Part shown: positions 23,482 to 31,543 of the stretch, one piece after another
Layout of the letters: each line of letters begins with the position of its first letter
Numbering within the stretch: the first letter of the stretch is position 1
NCBI GenBank assembly: GCA_043743785.1
Contig: JAYTVW010000078.1
Coordinates: 1-61,038 of the forward strand
From: JAQTNA01 sp043743785
GTDB lineage: Bacteria; Pseudomonadota; Gammaproteobacteria; Burkholderiales; Rhodocyclaceae
DNA length: 61,038 nucleotides
Reading direction: 5' to 3'
The notes under the pieces: model-generated
What the model was told of the DNA's origin: nothing
Databases searched by the model: none
The model's input: only the letters and a program-made list of their open reading frames with translations
Made by a program: the position numbers and the translations under genes

Positions 23482-24402
23482 ATGACCCTCCCAACTACCG
23501 CCGTACAGGTCCGCGTGGCCGCTCCCGGCTCTGGCGCCCCCGTGGCCGGCGCCCGGGTGCAGGCCACCCTCAATCACGCGGATTTGCAGGCCAATCAACA
23601 TGTCTACCTGACCCCGTCCCGCGTTGTCGCCCGCACGGATGCAGCCGGACTCGCCACCCTCGATCTGTGGCCCAATGAACTCGGCAGCACGGCCAGCAGC
23701 TACGAAATCCAGATCACCACCCAGACGGGCGGTGTGACCACGTTTGCCGGCGTTGTGGTGCCCGTGTCATCCATCCCGGTGACTCTGGATGCCATCGCCA
23801 CCCTGCCGCCGTATCCCGGCAAAGCCGACGGCGCCGCTGCCATGGCCATGGCGGCCGCCTCTGCCATGGCCGCCCAGGACTATGCCGGCCAGGCTCAGGC
23901 CTCGGAGATCGCGGCCGAAACGGCACGGGCCGCCGCTGCGGCCTCCGCCGTCTCTGCGGGCAATAGTGCCGGGGCCGCCGCCAGCGCCGCGACCGTCGCC
24001 GCTGCCGCACAGACCACCATCCTTGCCGCCGCTGCCGTGGTGGAAGCCCAGGCCGCCACGGTGGCCGCTGACACCAGCATTGCCGCCGCCGCCGCCACGA
24101 CAGCCTCCGCCGCCGCCACCACCACCCATGCGGACAGCCTGGCCGCTGCCGCCGCTGCTGCTGCCGTCGTCGGTGTTTCGCCGTGGCCAGCCAGCGCCCC
24201 GAAAACGCTGCATTACACCTCCGGCGTCCTGACCAGCATCACCGGCACGGATGGCACCGGCACGGCCTGGACGCAAACCCTGGCCTATACGTCCGGCGTC
24301 CTGACCTCTGCGACCATCGCAAATGGCACGGATGGCTGGATCAAGACTCTTTCCTACACGTCCGGCGTCCTGACCGGCTCCACGATCTGGGTGAAACAAT
24401 GA
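23482..24402 (+). CDS. Alanine-rich tail fibre-like protein, 306 aa
   Basis: Three parts are visible. Residues 1-100 form an Ig/CNA-B-like beta sandwich (PVAGARVQATLNH..., TDAAGLATLDLWPN). Residues about 110-230 are extremely rich in alanine, with serine and threonine, and probably form a long helical stalk. The end carries three repeats of YTSGVLTxxTI (about residues 238-300). Such stalk-and-tip proteins are common as side fibres or fibre adaptors. ATGA links it to the tail-spike gene. Confidence 0.7.
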   Translation: MTLPTTAVQVRVAAPGSGAPVAGARVQATLNHADLQANQHVYLTPSRVVARTDAAGLATLDLWPNELGSTASSYEIQITTQTGGVTTFAGVVVPVSSIPVTLDAIATLPPYPGKADGAAAMAMAAASAMAAQDYAGQAQASEIAAETARAAAAASAVSAGNSAGAAASAATVAAAAQTTILAAAAVVEAQAATVAADTSIAAAAATTASAAATTTHADSLAAAAAAAAVVGVSPWPASAPKTLHYTSGVLTSITGTDGTGTAWTQTLAYTSGVLTSATIANGTDGWIKTLSYTSGVLTGSTIWVKQ

Positions 24403-26855
24403 CGACCTGGTTTAACGATACCTTTACGGGCGCCTCTGCCGGTACGGCTCTGTCCGCGCACACCCCGGATACCGGCGGCAGCTATTCGCAGCAGTTCCCG
24501 GCCACCGCTTACCCGCTGACATTTGTATCCGGCCCCATGCTAGGGCCGTCCGGCGACGGGTCCGCAATGTGGATGTCCTCGGCGGTGTCGCCTGGTGCTG
24601 ACATGACGGTTTCGGCGCCGTTCTACGTCAACAACCTCAGCAGCAATTTCATGATGGCCGGGGTCGGGTGTCGCCTGACGGGTTCGCAGGGTACGGCCAA
24701 TGGTTACATCCTGCTGTACTACGCCGGCTCCACGAACGCATGGAAGCTGTGCCGGGCCACCAGCTCCACCCCGGTCTTGGCGACGCCATCGCTGCCGGCG
24801 CCGAGTGTTGGCGCGACCATGAATGTGTCCCTGACGGCAACCGGGTCCGGCTCGTCCGTCACCCTGACAATGACCGTCAATGGCACCACCGTCACCTATA
24901 CCGACTCGGATACAGCAAGGGCTACGGCCGCTGGCGCCGCCGGCCTGTACTTTTTCAGCCATGCGGCGGGGGTGGGCATGCTGGCCACGTCTCTGGCCTC
25001 CACCTATACCGCCCCGGCGGCGGCGGCGGTCACGATCACGGGCGCATCATCCGGCGCAACCGGCGTGGCCACTACGCTCACAATCGGCACCGACAACCCC
25101 CTGACCTCCGGCCAAACGGAATCCGTCTCGCTGTCCGATGGTGCCAGCGGCACGTTTTCACCGAACCCGGTGGCCCTGTCCTCCACCACCACGTCCGCCA
25201 CAACCTCCTATACGCCCGCCGGCAGCGCCGGGTCTCGCACGATCACCGGCACGGCCACCGGTACGCCAACCCTGACGGCAGGCACAAAGTCGTTCACCGT
25301 GACCAACCCGGCCACCGCCGTCACCCTGACCGGGCCTACATCGGGGACCGTCAGCACGGCATCGTCGGCATTCACCGTGGGCGCCAACGGCTCCATAACC
25401 GGCACCGTGACCGTTACGCCATCCGACGGCGGCGCAGGCGGGTCATTCAGCCCGACGACGGTCGGCATCAGTGCCGGATCACCGACCGGGACTTTTACCT
25501 ATACGCCCACAAGCACGGGTGCCCGCACCATCAGCGTCACCAACAACGGGGGCCTGACCAACCCGGCGACCATCGCCTATACGTCCGCATCTGCCGGGAC
25601 GCCAACAGCCGGCACGGCCTCCCTGTCCGCAGCGACGAATACCACGATCACCGTTACCTGCAGCGCGGCATCGGGCGGCAATGCGCCCCTGACGTACCAA
25701 TGGCACCGCAGCACCACCGCTGGCTTTACTCCTGGCGCCGGCACGGTGCTGTCCGGGGCCACGTCCCTGACCTATGCGGACAGTGCAAGCCTGGCGGCTG
25801 ACACCCCGTATTTCTACGTTTGCCGCTGCACCGACAACACAGGGCAGACCGCAGACAGCCTGCAGATCGCCGGCATCCTGCGGGCCGCGCCCCTGGTGCT
25901 GGGGTTCGTCGGGGACTCGATCACCTACGGCTACGGCCTGTCCGCCGGGCAGGACCCCTGCACGCAAGTCGGCACCATCCTCGCCAAGGCCTGCAAATCC
26001 AGGGCCGTGACAGTCGTCAATCGCGGCATCAGCGGCACCACGACCTCCGTCTGGACCAGCGGATCATCCAACCTCGTGGCGGCAAAAGCTGCGTTTGCTG
26101 CAGCCGGCTGCAGCCATATCCACTACGCCCTGGGCGTCAATGACGCCGTCGTCCCCACGACTGCGGCGCAGTACAAGGCCAACGTGCAGAGCGCGGTAAA
26201 TGACCTGGTGGCGGCGGGCTACAAAGTCATCTTGAGTTATCCGACCTACGTCCCGGCCGGCACGAGTTACACCAACGCCGCTGCCGTGGCCCTGCTGCGG
26301 AGCTATCTGCCGCAACTGGACAGCTTGATTGACGGGGTAAATGTGCTGCGCGGGGACATCCTAGCCCCGGCGTATTTTATGGACAACCTGTCCGAACTGC
26401 AGTCCGATCAGATCCACCCGAATGCCGCTGGCGCCCTGTCCCTGGCGACGATGTGGGCGCGGGCCATCGACCGCAGCGTGCTCCAGGTATCCATCGGCTC
26501 AGGTAGCGGCGGCACCTACCCAACCGCAGGACAGGTGCTTACGGGCATCACCTACGGCCCGACCGGAACGGACTACACAGGAACGCTCCGCAATCCGGCA
26601 CTCGACGTTTTCCCGACCGCCGCCCAGGTGCTGTCTGGCGTCACGTTCGGCCCCACGGGAAATATGACGGGATCGCTGGTGAGCGGTGCGGGAGGGGTTT
26701 TCCCGACTGCAAACAAGGTGCTGACGGGGACGGCCTATGGTCCGACCGGCGCGGACTACACCGGCGCTCTGGACGTTAATGCAACTATCATGTCCCTGGA
26801 CCCGGCGGACATGGCCGAACTCAAAGCCGCCATGCTCGTTGCGGCGATGCTGTAG
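24399..26855 (+). CDS. Tail spike with SGNH (GDSL-type) hydrolase domain, 818 aa
   Basis: The N-terminal ~200 residues form a concanavalin-like beta domain. Then come threonine/glycine/serine-rich Ig-like repeats (about 205-490). An SGNH hydrolase domain follows (about 500-690) with block I GDS (D506-S507), block III GVND (G579-D582) and block V DQIH (D670, H673), the full catalytic set. The end has three repeats of the form FPTAxxVLTGxxYGPTG. SGNH domains in phage spikes deacetylate surface polysaccharide, so this is probably the host-range enzyme. Start at 24399 by ATGA overlap. Confidence 0.85.
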   Translation: MTTWFNDTFTGASAGTALSAHTPDTGGSYSQQFPATAYPLTFVSGPMLGPSGDGSAMWMSSAVSPGADMTVSAPFYVNNLSSNFMMAGVGCRLTGSQGTANGYILLYYAGSTNAWKLCRATSSTPVLATPSLPAPSVGATMNVSLTATGSGSSVTLTMTVNGTTVTYTDSDTARATAAGAAGLYFFSHAAGVGMLATSLASTYTAPAAAAVTITGASSGATGVATTLTIGTDNPLTSGQTESVSLSDGASGTFSPNPVALSSTTTSATTSYTPAGSAGSRTITGTATGTPTLTAGTKSFTVTNPATAVTLTGPTSGTVSTASSAFTVGANGSITGTVTVTPSDGGAGGSFSPTTVGISAGSPTGTFTYTPTSTGARTISVTNNGGLTNPATIAYTSASAGTPTAGTASLSAATNTTITVTCSAASGGNAPLTYQWHRSTTAGFTPGAGTVLSGATSLTYADSASLAADTPYFYVCRCTDNTGQTADSLQIAGILRAAPLVLGFVGDSITYGYGLSAGQDPCTQVGTILAKACKSRAVTVVNRGISGTTTSVWTSGSSNLVAAKAAFAAAGCSHIHYALGVNDAVVPTTAAQYKANVQSAVNDLVAAGYKVILSYPTYVPAGTSYTNAAAVALLRSYLPQLDSLIDGVNVLRGDILAPAYFMDNLSELQSDQIHPNAAGALSLATMWARAIDRSVLQVSIGSGSGGTYPTAGQVLTGITYGPTGTDYTGTLRNPALDVFPTAAQVLSGVTFGPTGNMTGSLVSGAGGVFPTANKVLTGTAYGPTGADYTGALDVNATIMSLDPADMAELKAAMLVAAML

Positions 26856-26863
26856 GAGGGGAC

Positions 26864-27238
26864 ATGGCCGATCCCACCACCGCTGCCGGCGCCAGCCTGA
26901 CCGTACTGGTCGTCGCCGCCCTGGGGCCTCTGTATGGACCCTATGCGCTGATTGCCGGGGCCAGCCTTGCCGGCGCGCTCTGGCCCCTCTCAGCCCAGCC
27001 CACGGCCACGCGCCTGGACGGCGCCCTGCTGCTCCTGCGCTGCGCCCTCACGGCCCTGCTCCTCACGGCATTTATCGCCGGCCTCCTGCAGCGGGTGTGG
27101 GCGGTGCCCGTCAATGAGGCATTGGCACCCATTGCCCTGGTCATCGGCGCCATGGGTAACGGCTGGCGCCCCGTGTTCGGCGCTCTGGGGGCAGCGGCGG
27201 CGGCAGTTATCGGTCGGGCGGGGGAGGGCAAATCATGA
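26864..27238 (+). CDS. Holin-like membrane protein 1, 124 aa
   Basis: There are at least three hydrophobic segments (about 10-35, 52-75, 85-110), separated by short loops. It is the first gene of the lysis cassette, eight bases after the tail spike. The pattern fits holins or holin-like proteins that form pores and time lysis. It overlaps the second membrane protein by ATGA, and one of the two may be an antiholin. Confidence 0.6.
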   Translation: MADPTTAAGASLTVLVVAALGPLYGPYALIAGASLAGALWPLSAQPTATRLDGALLLLRCALTALLLTAFIAGLLQRVWAVPVNEALAPIALVIGAMGNGWRPVFGALGAAAAAVIGRAGEGKS

Positions 27239-27579
27239 ATGCCTACCACGCCATTCTGACCCTGCATGAATCTCTGTGCGCTGCCTTGCTGTGGTCCGTG
27301 TTTTCGCGCCTGGTGCAGACGTCTACAGACGTGCGCGCCGATGTGCGTCTGGCGCTGATCGTTCTCGGTGCCCTGGCCATCCTCGGCATCCTCGCCCCGC
27401 TGGCCTGGCCCTGGCTCCCCGATGCCTACACCCTGGCCCTACAGGCCGCCATCGTGGCGGTTCAGATCATCACCGGCCATCACTGGCGCCACGGCGTTCC
27501 CGTCCCGTTCTACCGCCCTGGCCGTGCCCCTCTACGGCGCCGCGCCGGGGATGTCACTTTCGATAGGAGCCCTACATGA
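27235..27579 (+). CDS. Holin-like membrane protein 2, 114 aa
   Basis: It has a short amphipathic N-terminus and two strong hydrophobic helices (about 40-62 and 66-85), with a basic C-terminal tail (RPGRAPLRRRAGD) expected in the cytoplasm. It is directly followed by the endolysin with ATGA overlap. The arrangement of two small membrane proteins before an endolysin is typical of holin plus antiholin or pinholin pairs. Confidence 0.6.
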   Translation: MNAYHAILTLHESLCAALLWSVFSRLVQTSTDVRADVRLALIVLGALAILGILAPLAWPWLPDAYTLALQAAIVAVQIITGHHWRHGVPVPFYRPGRAPLRRRAGDVTFDRSPT

Positions 27580-28106
27580 TTACCGCGCAACAACTGGCTA
27601 CGGCCACAGGCGCCACGCCGGCCCGAGCTACGCTCTGGCTTGCTGCAATCTCGGCGGCCATGGCAGCGTGCCATATTTCCACTCAGGAGCGCCAGGCAGC
27701 ATTCCTTGCCCAGATCGGCCATGAGTCTGGGGGCCTGCAGTGGGTGCGTGAACTGTGGGGCCCTACCCCGGCGCAGCGCGGCTACGAAGGCCGCGCAGAC
27801 CTCGGCAACACACATCCCGGCGATGGATTTCGGTTCCGCGGTCGCGGGCTGATCCAGATCACTGGGCGGGCGAACTACCGGGCAATGGGCGACGCGCTCC
27901 TGCTGGATCTGGAGCAGTCCCCCGAGTTGCTGGAGCAGCCGGCGAACGCAGCCATGTCTGCCGCGCAATTCTGGGCCTCACACGGCCTCAACCAGCTGGC
28001 CGATGAGCACGACATGATGCACATCACCCGCAAGATCAACGGCGGCACCAATGGCCTGCCCGAACGGATGGCCCTCTACACACAGGCCACGGAGGCGCTG
28101 GCATGA
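27576..28106 (+). CDS. Endolysin, glycoside hydrolase family 19, 176 aa
   Basis: It cuts the glycan of peptidoglycan at lysis. Family 19 features are clear: AAFLAQIGHESGG with the acid E50, E59 as the likely second acidic residue, RGYEGRADLGNTHPGDGFRF, then GRGLIQITGRANYRAMG and a C-terminal TRKINGGTNGLPER. There is no signal peptide or SAR helix, so export should depend on the holins. Full length for phage GH19 endolysins (about 170-190 aa). Confidence 0.92.
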   Translation: MITAQQLATATGATPARATLWLAAISAAMAACHISTQERQAAFLAQIGHESGGLQWVRELWGPTPAQRGYEGRADLGNTHPGDGFRFRGRGLIQITGRANYRAMGDALLLDLEQSPELLEQPANAAMSAAQFWASHGLNQLADEHDMMHITRKINGGTNGLPERMALYTQATEALA

Positions 28107-28309
28107 GGCCTTGCCCGCTGTTTGACCCTCTGGCGTGGGTGCAGGCCGGCATTGATGCGATGGATGTAGCCATGGCAACAGCGCCCCGTCTGCGCACGCC
28201 GCTGTTGCGCGACCAGGTGCAGGTCCTGCAACTACCCAAGCTCTGCGCTCAATGCCCCGCCGACCCATGCGCCAAGCGGCGCAGTGAATATCTCCAGGAG
28301 GCACCATGA
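28103..28309 (+). CDS. Small cysteine-containing lysis-cassette protein, 68 aa
   Basis: It overlaps the endolysin (ATGA) and the Rz gene (ATGA). The protein has four cysteines, three of them clustered near the end (KLCAQCPADPCAKR). No signal peptide or membrane helix. Similar short proteins often sit between endolysin and Rz in betaproteobacterial phages. The function is unknown, possibly a regulator or anti-CRISPR-like accessory, but nothing in the sequence proves that. Confidence 0.5.
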   Translation: MRPCPLFDPLAWVQAGIDAMDVAMATAPRLRTPLLRDQVQVLQLPKLCAQCPADPCAKRRSEYLQEAP

Positions 28310-28815
28310 ATCCCTATCTCATCATCGGACTCCTGATCGCCTGGGCCGCCAGTCTTGGTGGGGTCGGCTGGTGGCAGAACGAGGCTGGCCACGTCGCGGA
28401 GCGCACTACCTGGCAGGGCAAGGAGAGCACCGAATTGCGCCTGGCCAACACCAAGGTACTGGCCCTGGAAGAGGCCGCGCGGAAGACCGAGCAGGACCAT
28501 GCCGCCAGCCTGGCGGAAATTGCGACCGACTACGAAAGGAAACTAAGCGATGCGAACAAACAAAGGGCTGATGACGTTGCTGCTGTGCGTGCTGGCACTC
28601 TCCGCCTGCGCGACCCCAATCCCCCCGGCCAACGTGCCTGTGGAGATCCGACCGGCGCAGTTGCCGCCGGCCCCGGCCAATGTGATGGTGGAGCGCCCGG
28701 CGAACTTTCGGGAGACCTTGCTGAATTTCTTGTCACCGAAGCCGACCGTGCCGACGGTGTTGCCCGCCAGCTCACCGCCTGTCAGCGGGTTGTGATGGAG
28801 GACCGCGATAATTGA
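28306..28815 (+). CDS. Inner-membrane spanin (Rz), 169 aa
   Basis: One N-terminal transmembrane helix (residues 4-22) is followed by a long coiled coil (about 35-95) rich in A, E, K and D that crosses the periplasm, as in Rz i-spanins. The C-terminal part is lower complexity because its codons also encode Rz1 in another frame. Together with Rz1 it fuses inner and outer membranes at the end of lysis. This is the last gene of the late operon. Confidence 0.82.
   Translation: MNPYLIIGLLIAWAASLGGVGWWQNEAGHVAERTTWQGKESTELRLANTKVLALEEAARKTEQDHAASLAEIATDYERKLSDANKQRADDVAAVRAGTLRLRDPNPPGQRACGDPTGAVAAGPGQCDGGAPGELSGDLAEFLVTEADRADGVARQLTACQRVVMEDRDN
28550..28795 (+). CDS. Outer-membrane lipoprotein spanin (Rz1), nested in Rz, 81 aa
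   Basis: It is fully embedded in a different frame of Rz. A signal peptide LLLCVLALSA leads to a lipobox cysteine at C20 (ALSAC), so the product is lipidated and placed in the outer membrane. The mature part is proline-rich (IPPANVPVEIRPAQLPPAP), the hallmark of Rz1. The Rz/Rz1 nesting is the classic lambda arrangement. Confidence 0.85.
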   Translation: MRTNKGLMTLLLCVLALSACATPIPPANVPVEIRPAQLPPAPANVMVERPANFRETLLNFLSPKPTVPTVLPASSPPVSGL

Positions 28816-28913
28816 TTCAACGGTTTGGAAATATAACGTTAAATCAATGTGTTGTAATGTGCTGATTTTGTAACCGAAAACACCTTAACCCGTTGATTAC
28901 GATGGTTTTAGCA

Positions 28914-28963
28914 GCTAGTTCGTAATCAGTAGGTCGGAGGTTCGATTCCTCTCAACAGCACCA
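28914..28963 (+). other. tRNA-Thr(CGT) 3' remnant: right prophage attachment site (attR)
   Basis: From the anticodon loop onward the sequence fits a tRNA: T33, anticodon CGT (28921-28923 after T28920, last base T36), stem TCAGT, variable AGGTC, T-arm GGAGG-TTCGATT-CCTCT (28936-28952), acceptor CAACAGC, A and CCA ending at 28963. The 5' side (D-arm, acceptor strand) is missing and replaced by AT-rich phage DNA, so this is the 3' duplicate left by integration into a tRNA-Thr gene. The intact tRNA should lie at the other prophage end. Confidence 0.82.
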
Positions 28964-28978
28964 AAGAATCAAGCAAAC

Positions 28979-29006
28979 AGGCCAATCCTCTGGGGTTGGC
29001 CTTTTT
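28979..29006 (+). terminator. Terminator of the host tRNA-Thr transcript
   Basis: AGGCCAA (28979-28985) pairs with TTGGCCT (28996-29002), loop of ten bases, then T-rich CTTTTTG. It lies 16 bases after the CCA end and belongs to the ancestral tRNA unit. Confidence 0.75.
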
Positions 29007-29138
29007 GTTTTTCGTGCACTTGTGTCGCCGCATGGTCGCCGCCGAGAGTCAGGGGAGACCCATCGCTTACACCACGGCGAACCAAAGAAAAACCCAGCAT
29101 AGGGCCGGATCGGTGCTTGCTTACAGCGGCGCCGCTTT

Positions 29139-30158
29139 TCAGTCTGATGCGTTGCGTCCTTGCAGCGCCACCCCGTGCTGTAGCAGGGCCTGGTCCACGT
29201 CGTTTGGCAGGCGCAGGGGGCGGAGATCGGTGAACAGGGCTTCGGCACCTTGGTAGCGGTGGCGCATCATGCCCAGCCATTGCTTGAGGCGGCCCGGCGC
29301 GTGCTGGGGCACCACTTTGACCTGGGTGCGTTGCCAGAATTCCGCAATCATGGGCCGGATGCGCGGCCAGTCGTCCGCCTGGTCTGTCTCGTCGCATTGG
29401 CTGCGGATACGCTCTGCCAGCAACGGGTCTGCCACGGCGCCCCGGCCCAGCATGACATCCGCACAGCCAGTGGCGCTACGGATGGCCTGGTAGTCGGCCA
29501 GCGTCCATACTTCACCGTTGGCGATTACCGGGATGTTTACGGTTTCTCGGATGCGGGCGATCCATTCCCAGCGGGCCGGCGGGCGGTAGCCGTCTTCCTT
29601 GGTGCGGGCATGCACCACCAGTTCCGAGGCGCCGCCTTCCATGAGGGCGCGGGCGCAATCCAGGGTGTACGCCGTGTCCCGGATGCCCAGGCGCATCTTG
29701 GCGGTGACGGGCAGGGCAGGGGGAACGGCAGCCCTGACTGCAGCAATAATGCGCTGGAGCAGTTCCGGTTCTTCCAGCAGGGCGGCGCCGCCCCGGTTGC
29801 GATTGACCTGGGGGGAGGGGCAGCCGAAATTGAGGTCGATGCCGAAAGGGTCCAGGGTGGCGGCCAGCGCAGCGTTGGTCGCCATGAGTTTCGGCACGGC
29901 GCCCAGCAGTTGCAGCCGAACCGGGGTGCCCGAGGCCGTGCGGGCGCCGTTCAGTAATTCCGGGCAGATGCGGGTGAAATGGGGTGGGGTCAGCAGGCAG
30001 TCCGTGACCCGCACGAATTCCGTGACGCACCAGTCGAAAGCGCCGCCCTTGGTCAGCACCGCCCGCAGGGCGTCGTCCGCCAGCCCTTCCATGGGAGCAA
30101 GAATCAGGCGCGGCGTGGCTTTCACGGCGGGGGCGGCTTGGGGCATGCAGATAGGCAC
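29139..30158 (-). CDS. dusC: tRNA-dihydrouridine(16) synthase
   Basis: An FMN enzyme that reduces uridine 16 in tRNA to dihydrouridine. The TIM barrel begins LILAPMEGLADDALR (about 18-32), with the catalytic cysteine C113 in NFGCPSPQVNR, the TAKMRLG strand, the ELVVHARTKEDGY segment and GEVWTLADY / GRGAVADP near the FMN phosphate. The short N-terminal barrel start and length (339 aa) fit DusC rather than DusA or DusB. It is the first chromosomal gene after the prophage, on the opposite strand, and looks intact. Confidence 0.9.
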   Translation of the reverse strand: MPICMPQAAPAVKATPRLILAPMEGLADDALRAVLTKGGAFDWCVTEFVRVTDCLLTPPHFTRICPELLNGARTASGTPVRLQLLGAVPKLMATNAALAATLDPFGIDLNFGCPSPQVNRNRGGAALLEEPELLQRIIAAVRAAVPPALPVTAKMRLGIRDTAYTLDCARALMEGGASELVVHARTKEDGYRPPARWEWIARIRETVNIPVIANGEVWTLADYQAIRSATGCADVMLGRGAVADPLLAERIRSQCDETDQADDWPRIRPMIAEFWQRTQVKVVPQHAPGRLKQWLGMMRHRYQGAEALFTDLRPLRLPNDVDQALLQHGVALQGRNASD

Positions 30159-30324
30159 GGCGTGCGGGGGAAAACCTTATACCTCGTCACGGCCTGTTGT
30201 GCGCGTTTCGCCGGTATTATCCGTGGCGGCTGGTTTCAGGCGGCCCGGGGTGCCCTTGGAAATGTGGCCGGCTGACGCCAGCCCCACAATTACGTGGCTG
30301 AAAATCAGTAGCAGGCAGATCGGG

Positions 30325-30699
30325 ATGAATATGGCATTGGAAAGTTCTTGCGCGAGACCCGGGGTGGATCGCGGCGCGCGTATTGCGCTGATGTTTGCCT
30401 TGCTCGGCGAACGTCTATCAGTCTTCTACGAGCACGGGCAATGGCTTACCCACGCCCAAGGGGCGGCCCTGGCGGCAGATTGGCTGTCCCGCTCCCGGCG
30501 GAGCTTGCCCTCCGGGGAGCGAACCATGCTCTCTGCCCTGAGCGATGAACTGGCTCGGCAGATCGCCGGTTCGGTTTCCCGGGAAGGTGGCCTCTATATC
30601 TCCCATGAGTTGACGGAGGCCCTGGATACGCGCTATCAGTCGGAGGTGGGCGAAACCATGATGCTGGAGTGCGAACGCCTGCTGGATCGGGGTGTGTAG
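30325..30699 (+). CDS. Conserved hypothetical protein, 124 aa
   Basis: No family recognised. The protein is helical and soluble: RGARIALMFALLGERLSVFYEHGQWL near residues 15-40, then HAQGAALAADWLSRSRRSLPSGERT and a C-terminal SHELTEALDTRYQSEVGETMMLECERLLDRG. I start it at ATG 30325, although an in-frame open stretch antisense to dusC lies upstream. It ends 70 bases before the convergent minus-strand operon. Confidence 0.5.
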   Translation: MNMALESSCARPGVDRGARIALMFALLGERLSVFYEHGQWLTHAQGAALAADWLSRSRRSLPSGERTMLSALSDELARQIAGSVSREGGLYISHELTEALDTRYQSEVGETMMLECERLLDRGV

Positions 30700-30769
30700 G
30701 GGCAAGGGTGCCCGCTCCGCCTGGGACGGCGACCCGCCAGCGATCCTGTTCCATGCGGTAATGCCGGTC

Positions 30770-31123
30770 TTATGCCGGGTCTGCGTGGCTAGTAAGCACG
30801 CCATGCTCTCTCAACATGGCCTTGAACCCCTTCATGACCGGCCGGGAAATCATGGTTTCCGCCAGCAGGCGCTGCTCGTAGATTGCCATGACGTCATCGT
30901 CGCAGCCGCAGGCTGCGGCGATCATGTCCCGGGCTTCCTGGCCCAGCAGTTTGCCGGGGCGATGCTTGGTCGCCCCATAGAGAATGGCGATGACCTGCTT
31001 TTCCTGCTCGGCCATCTTGCATTTGCCATCGAGGATCTTGAGCATGAGGGCCGTGACACAGTCCAGGTGTATCGGCTCCTGCAGATGGGCAAGCGCCCAG
31101 GCGGTGGCTTGAGAATCGTTCAT
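30770..31123 (-). CDS. Conserved hypothetical protein downstream of Nif11-like peptide, 117 aa
   Basis: A helical cytoplasmic protein with a CxC pair (ACGCDDDV, about residues 72-79) and further single cysteines. It starts with MNDSQATAWALAHLQEP and contains CVTALMLKILDGKCKM. The upstream Nif11-like gene ends 28 bases before its start, so the two probably form an operon. I do not recognise the family. No enzyme motif for RiPP modification is visible. Confidence 0.55.
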   Translation of the reverse strand: MNDSQATAWALAHLQEPIHLDCVTALMLKILDGKCKMAEQEKQVIAILYGATKHRPGKLLGQEARDMIAAACGCDDDVMAIYEQRLLAETMISRPVMKGFKAMLREHGVLTSHADPA

Positions 31124-31151
31124 GGCATTTCGCATCCGCCGCCTGACTTGC

Positions 31152-31370
31152 CTAAACTCGCAGCAACGCCTTGCAGAGTCGTTCGGAAAGCTGCTCCGCA
31201 CTGAACTGGGGTTCATTGGGGGGATACAGGGAGTCCTCAAGGATTTCGTGGCCGTATTCCAGGGCCAGGGCGCGCAATTCCTTGATCTTCTGGCAGGCCT
31301 TGAGCTTTTCACCCAGGATGGCATCGGTTTTGGCTTTTTCGGCAAAGGCCTTGATGGGGGCAATGGACAT
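31152..31370 (-). CDS. Nif11-like domain protein, 72 aa
   Basis: The sequence MSIAPIKAFAEKAKTDAILG then EKLKACQKIKELRALALEYG fits the Nif11 / RiPP leader-peptide domain (sIexVkaFLekaaeDpaLreKLkaa...Alakeagye). The remaining ~25 residues (EDSLYPPNEPQFSAEQLSERL) have no GG or GA cleavage motif and only one late cysteine. So it may be a stand-alone Nif11 protein rather than a precursor peptide. GGAGAAATC precedes the ATG. It forms an operon with the 117-aa protein. Confidence 0.65.
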   Translation of the reverse strand: MSIAPIKAFAEKAKTDAILGEKLKACQKIKELRALALEYGHEILEDSLYPPNEPQFSAEQLSERLCKALLRV

Positions 31371-31543
31371 GATTTCTCCGGTTGGTCTTGATAAGAAACT
31401 CAGTACGGTGATGCGTACGGAAGTTCAAAATCTAAGCAAGACCGGTGCCTGAGTATTAACGCCCTGATTCCTATGGGTGATCGAATGGGCTTGGTCTGCC
31501 GGCCGGGGCGTTTGTCGGATTTGGGACAATGTTTCCTCCCATG

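Larger units (their letters stand above)
1..28963 (+). mobile_element. Siphovirus prophage, right-hand portion, ending in tRNA-Thr attachment site
   Basis: A continuous plus-strand phage gene order is visible: primase-helicase, small and large terminase, portal, protease-capsid, head-tail joining, tail tube, frameshifted tail chaperones, tape measure, tail tip, tail spike, holins, endolysin, Rz/Rz1. The right boundary is the 3' half of a tRNA-Thr ending at 28963, followed by a host terminator and housekeeping dusC. No integrase, excisionase or CI-type repressor lies in the window, so the left end is off the left edge. All morphogenesis and lysis genes are uninterrupted, which suggests an intact or recently intact prophage. 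The GTA-like DUF2460/DUF2163/NlpC tail genes and the long tape measure indicate a long non-contractile tail. Confidence 0.93.

Noticed and set aside
28914..28963. A complete functional tRNA gene
   Set aside because: The D-arm and 5' acceptor strand are missing and the 5' anticodon stem pairs poorly, so it is a 3' remnant at the attachment site.
30325..31370. A RiPP biosynthesis cluster based on the Nif11-like gene
   Set aside because: No LanM, cyclodehydratase, radical SAM or peptidase-transporter gene is nearby and no leader cleavage motif is visible.
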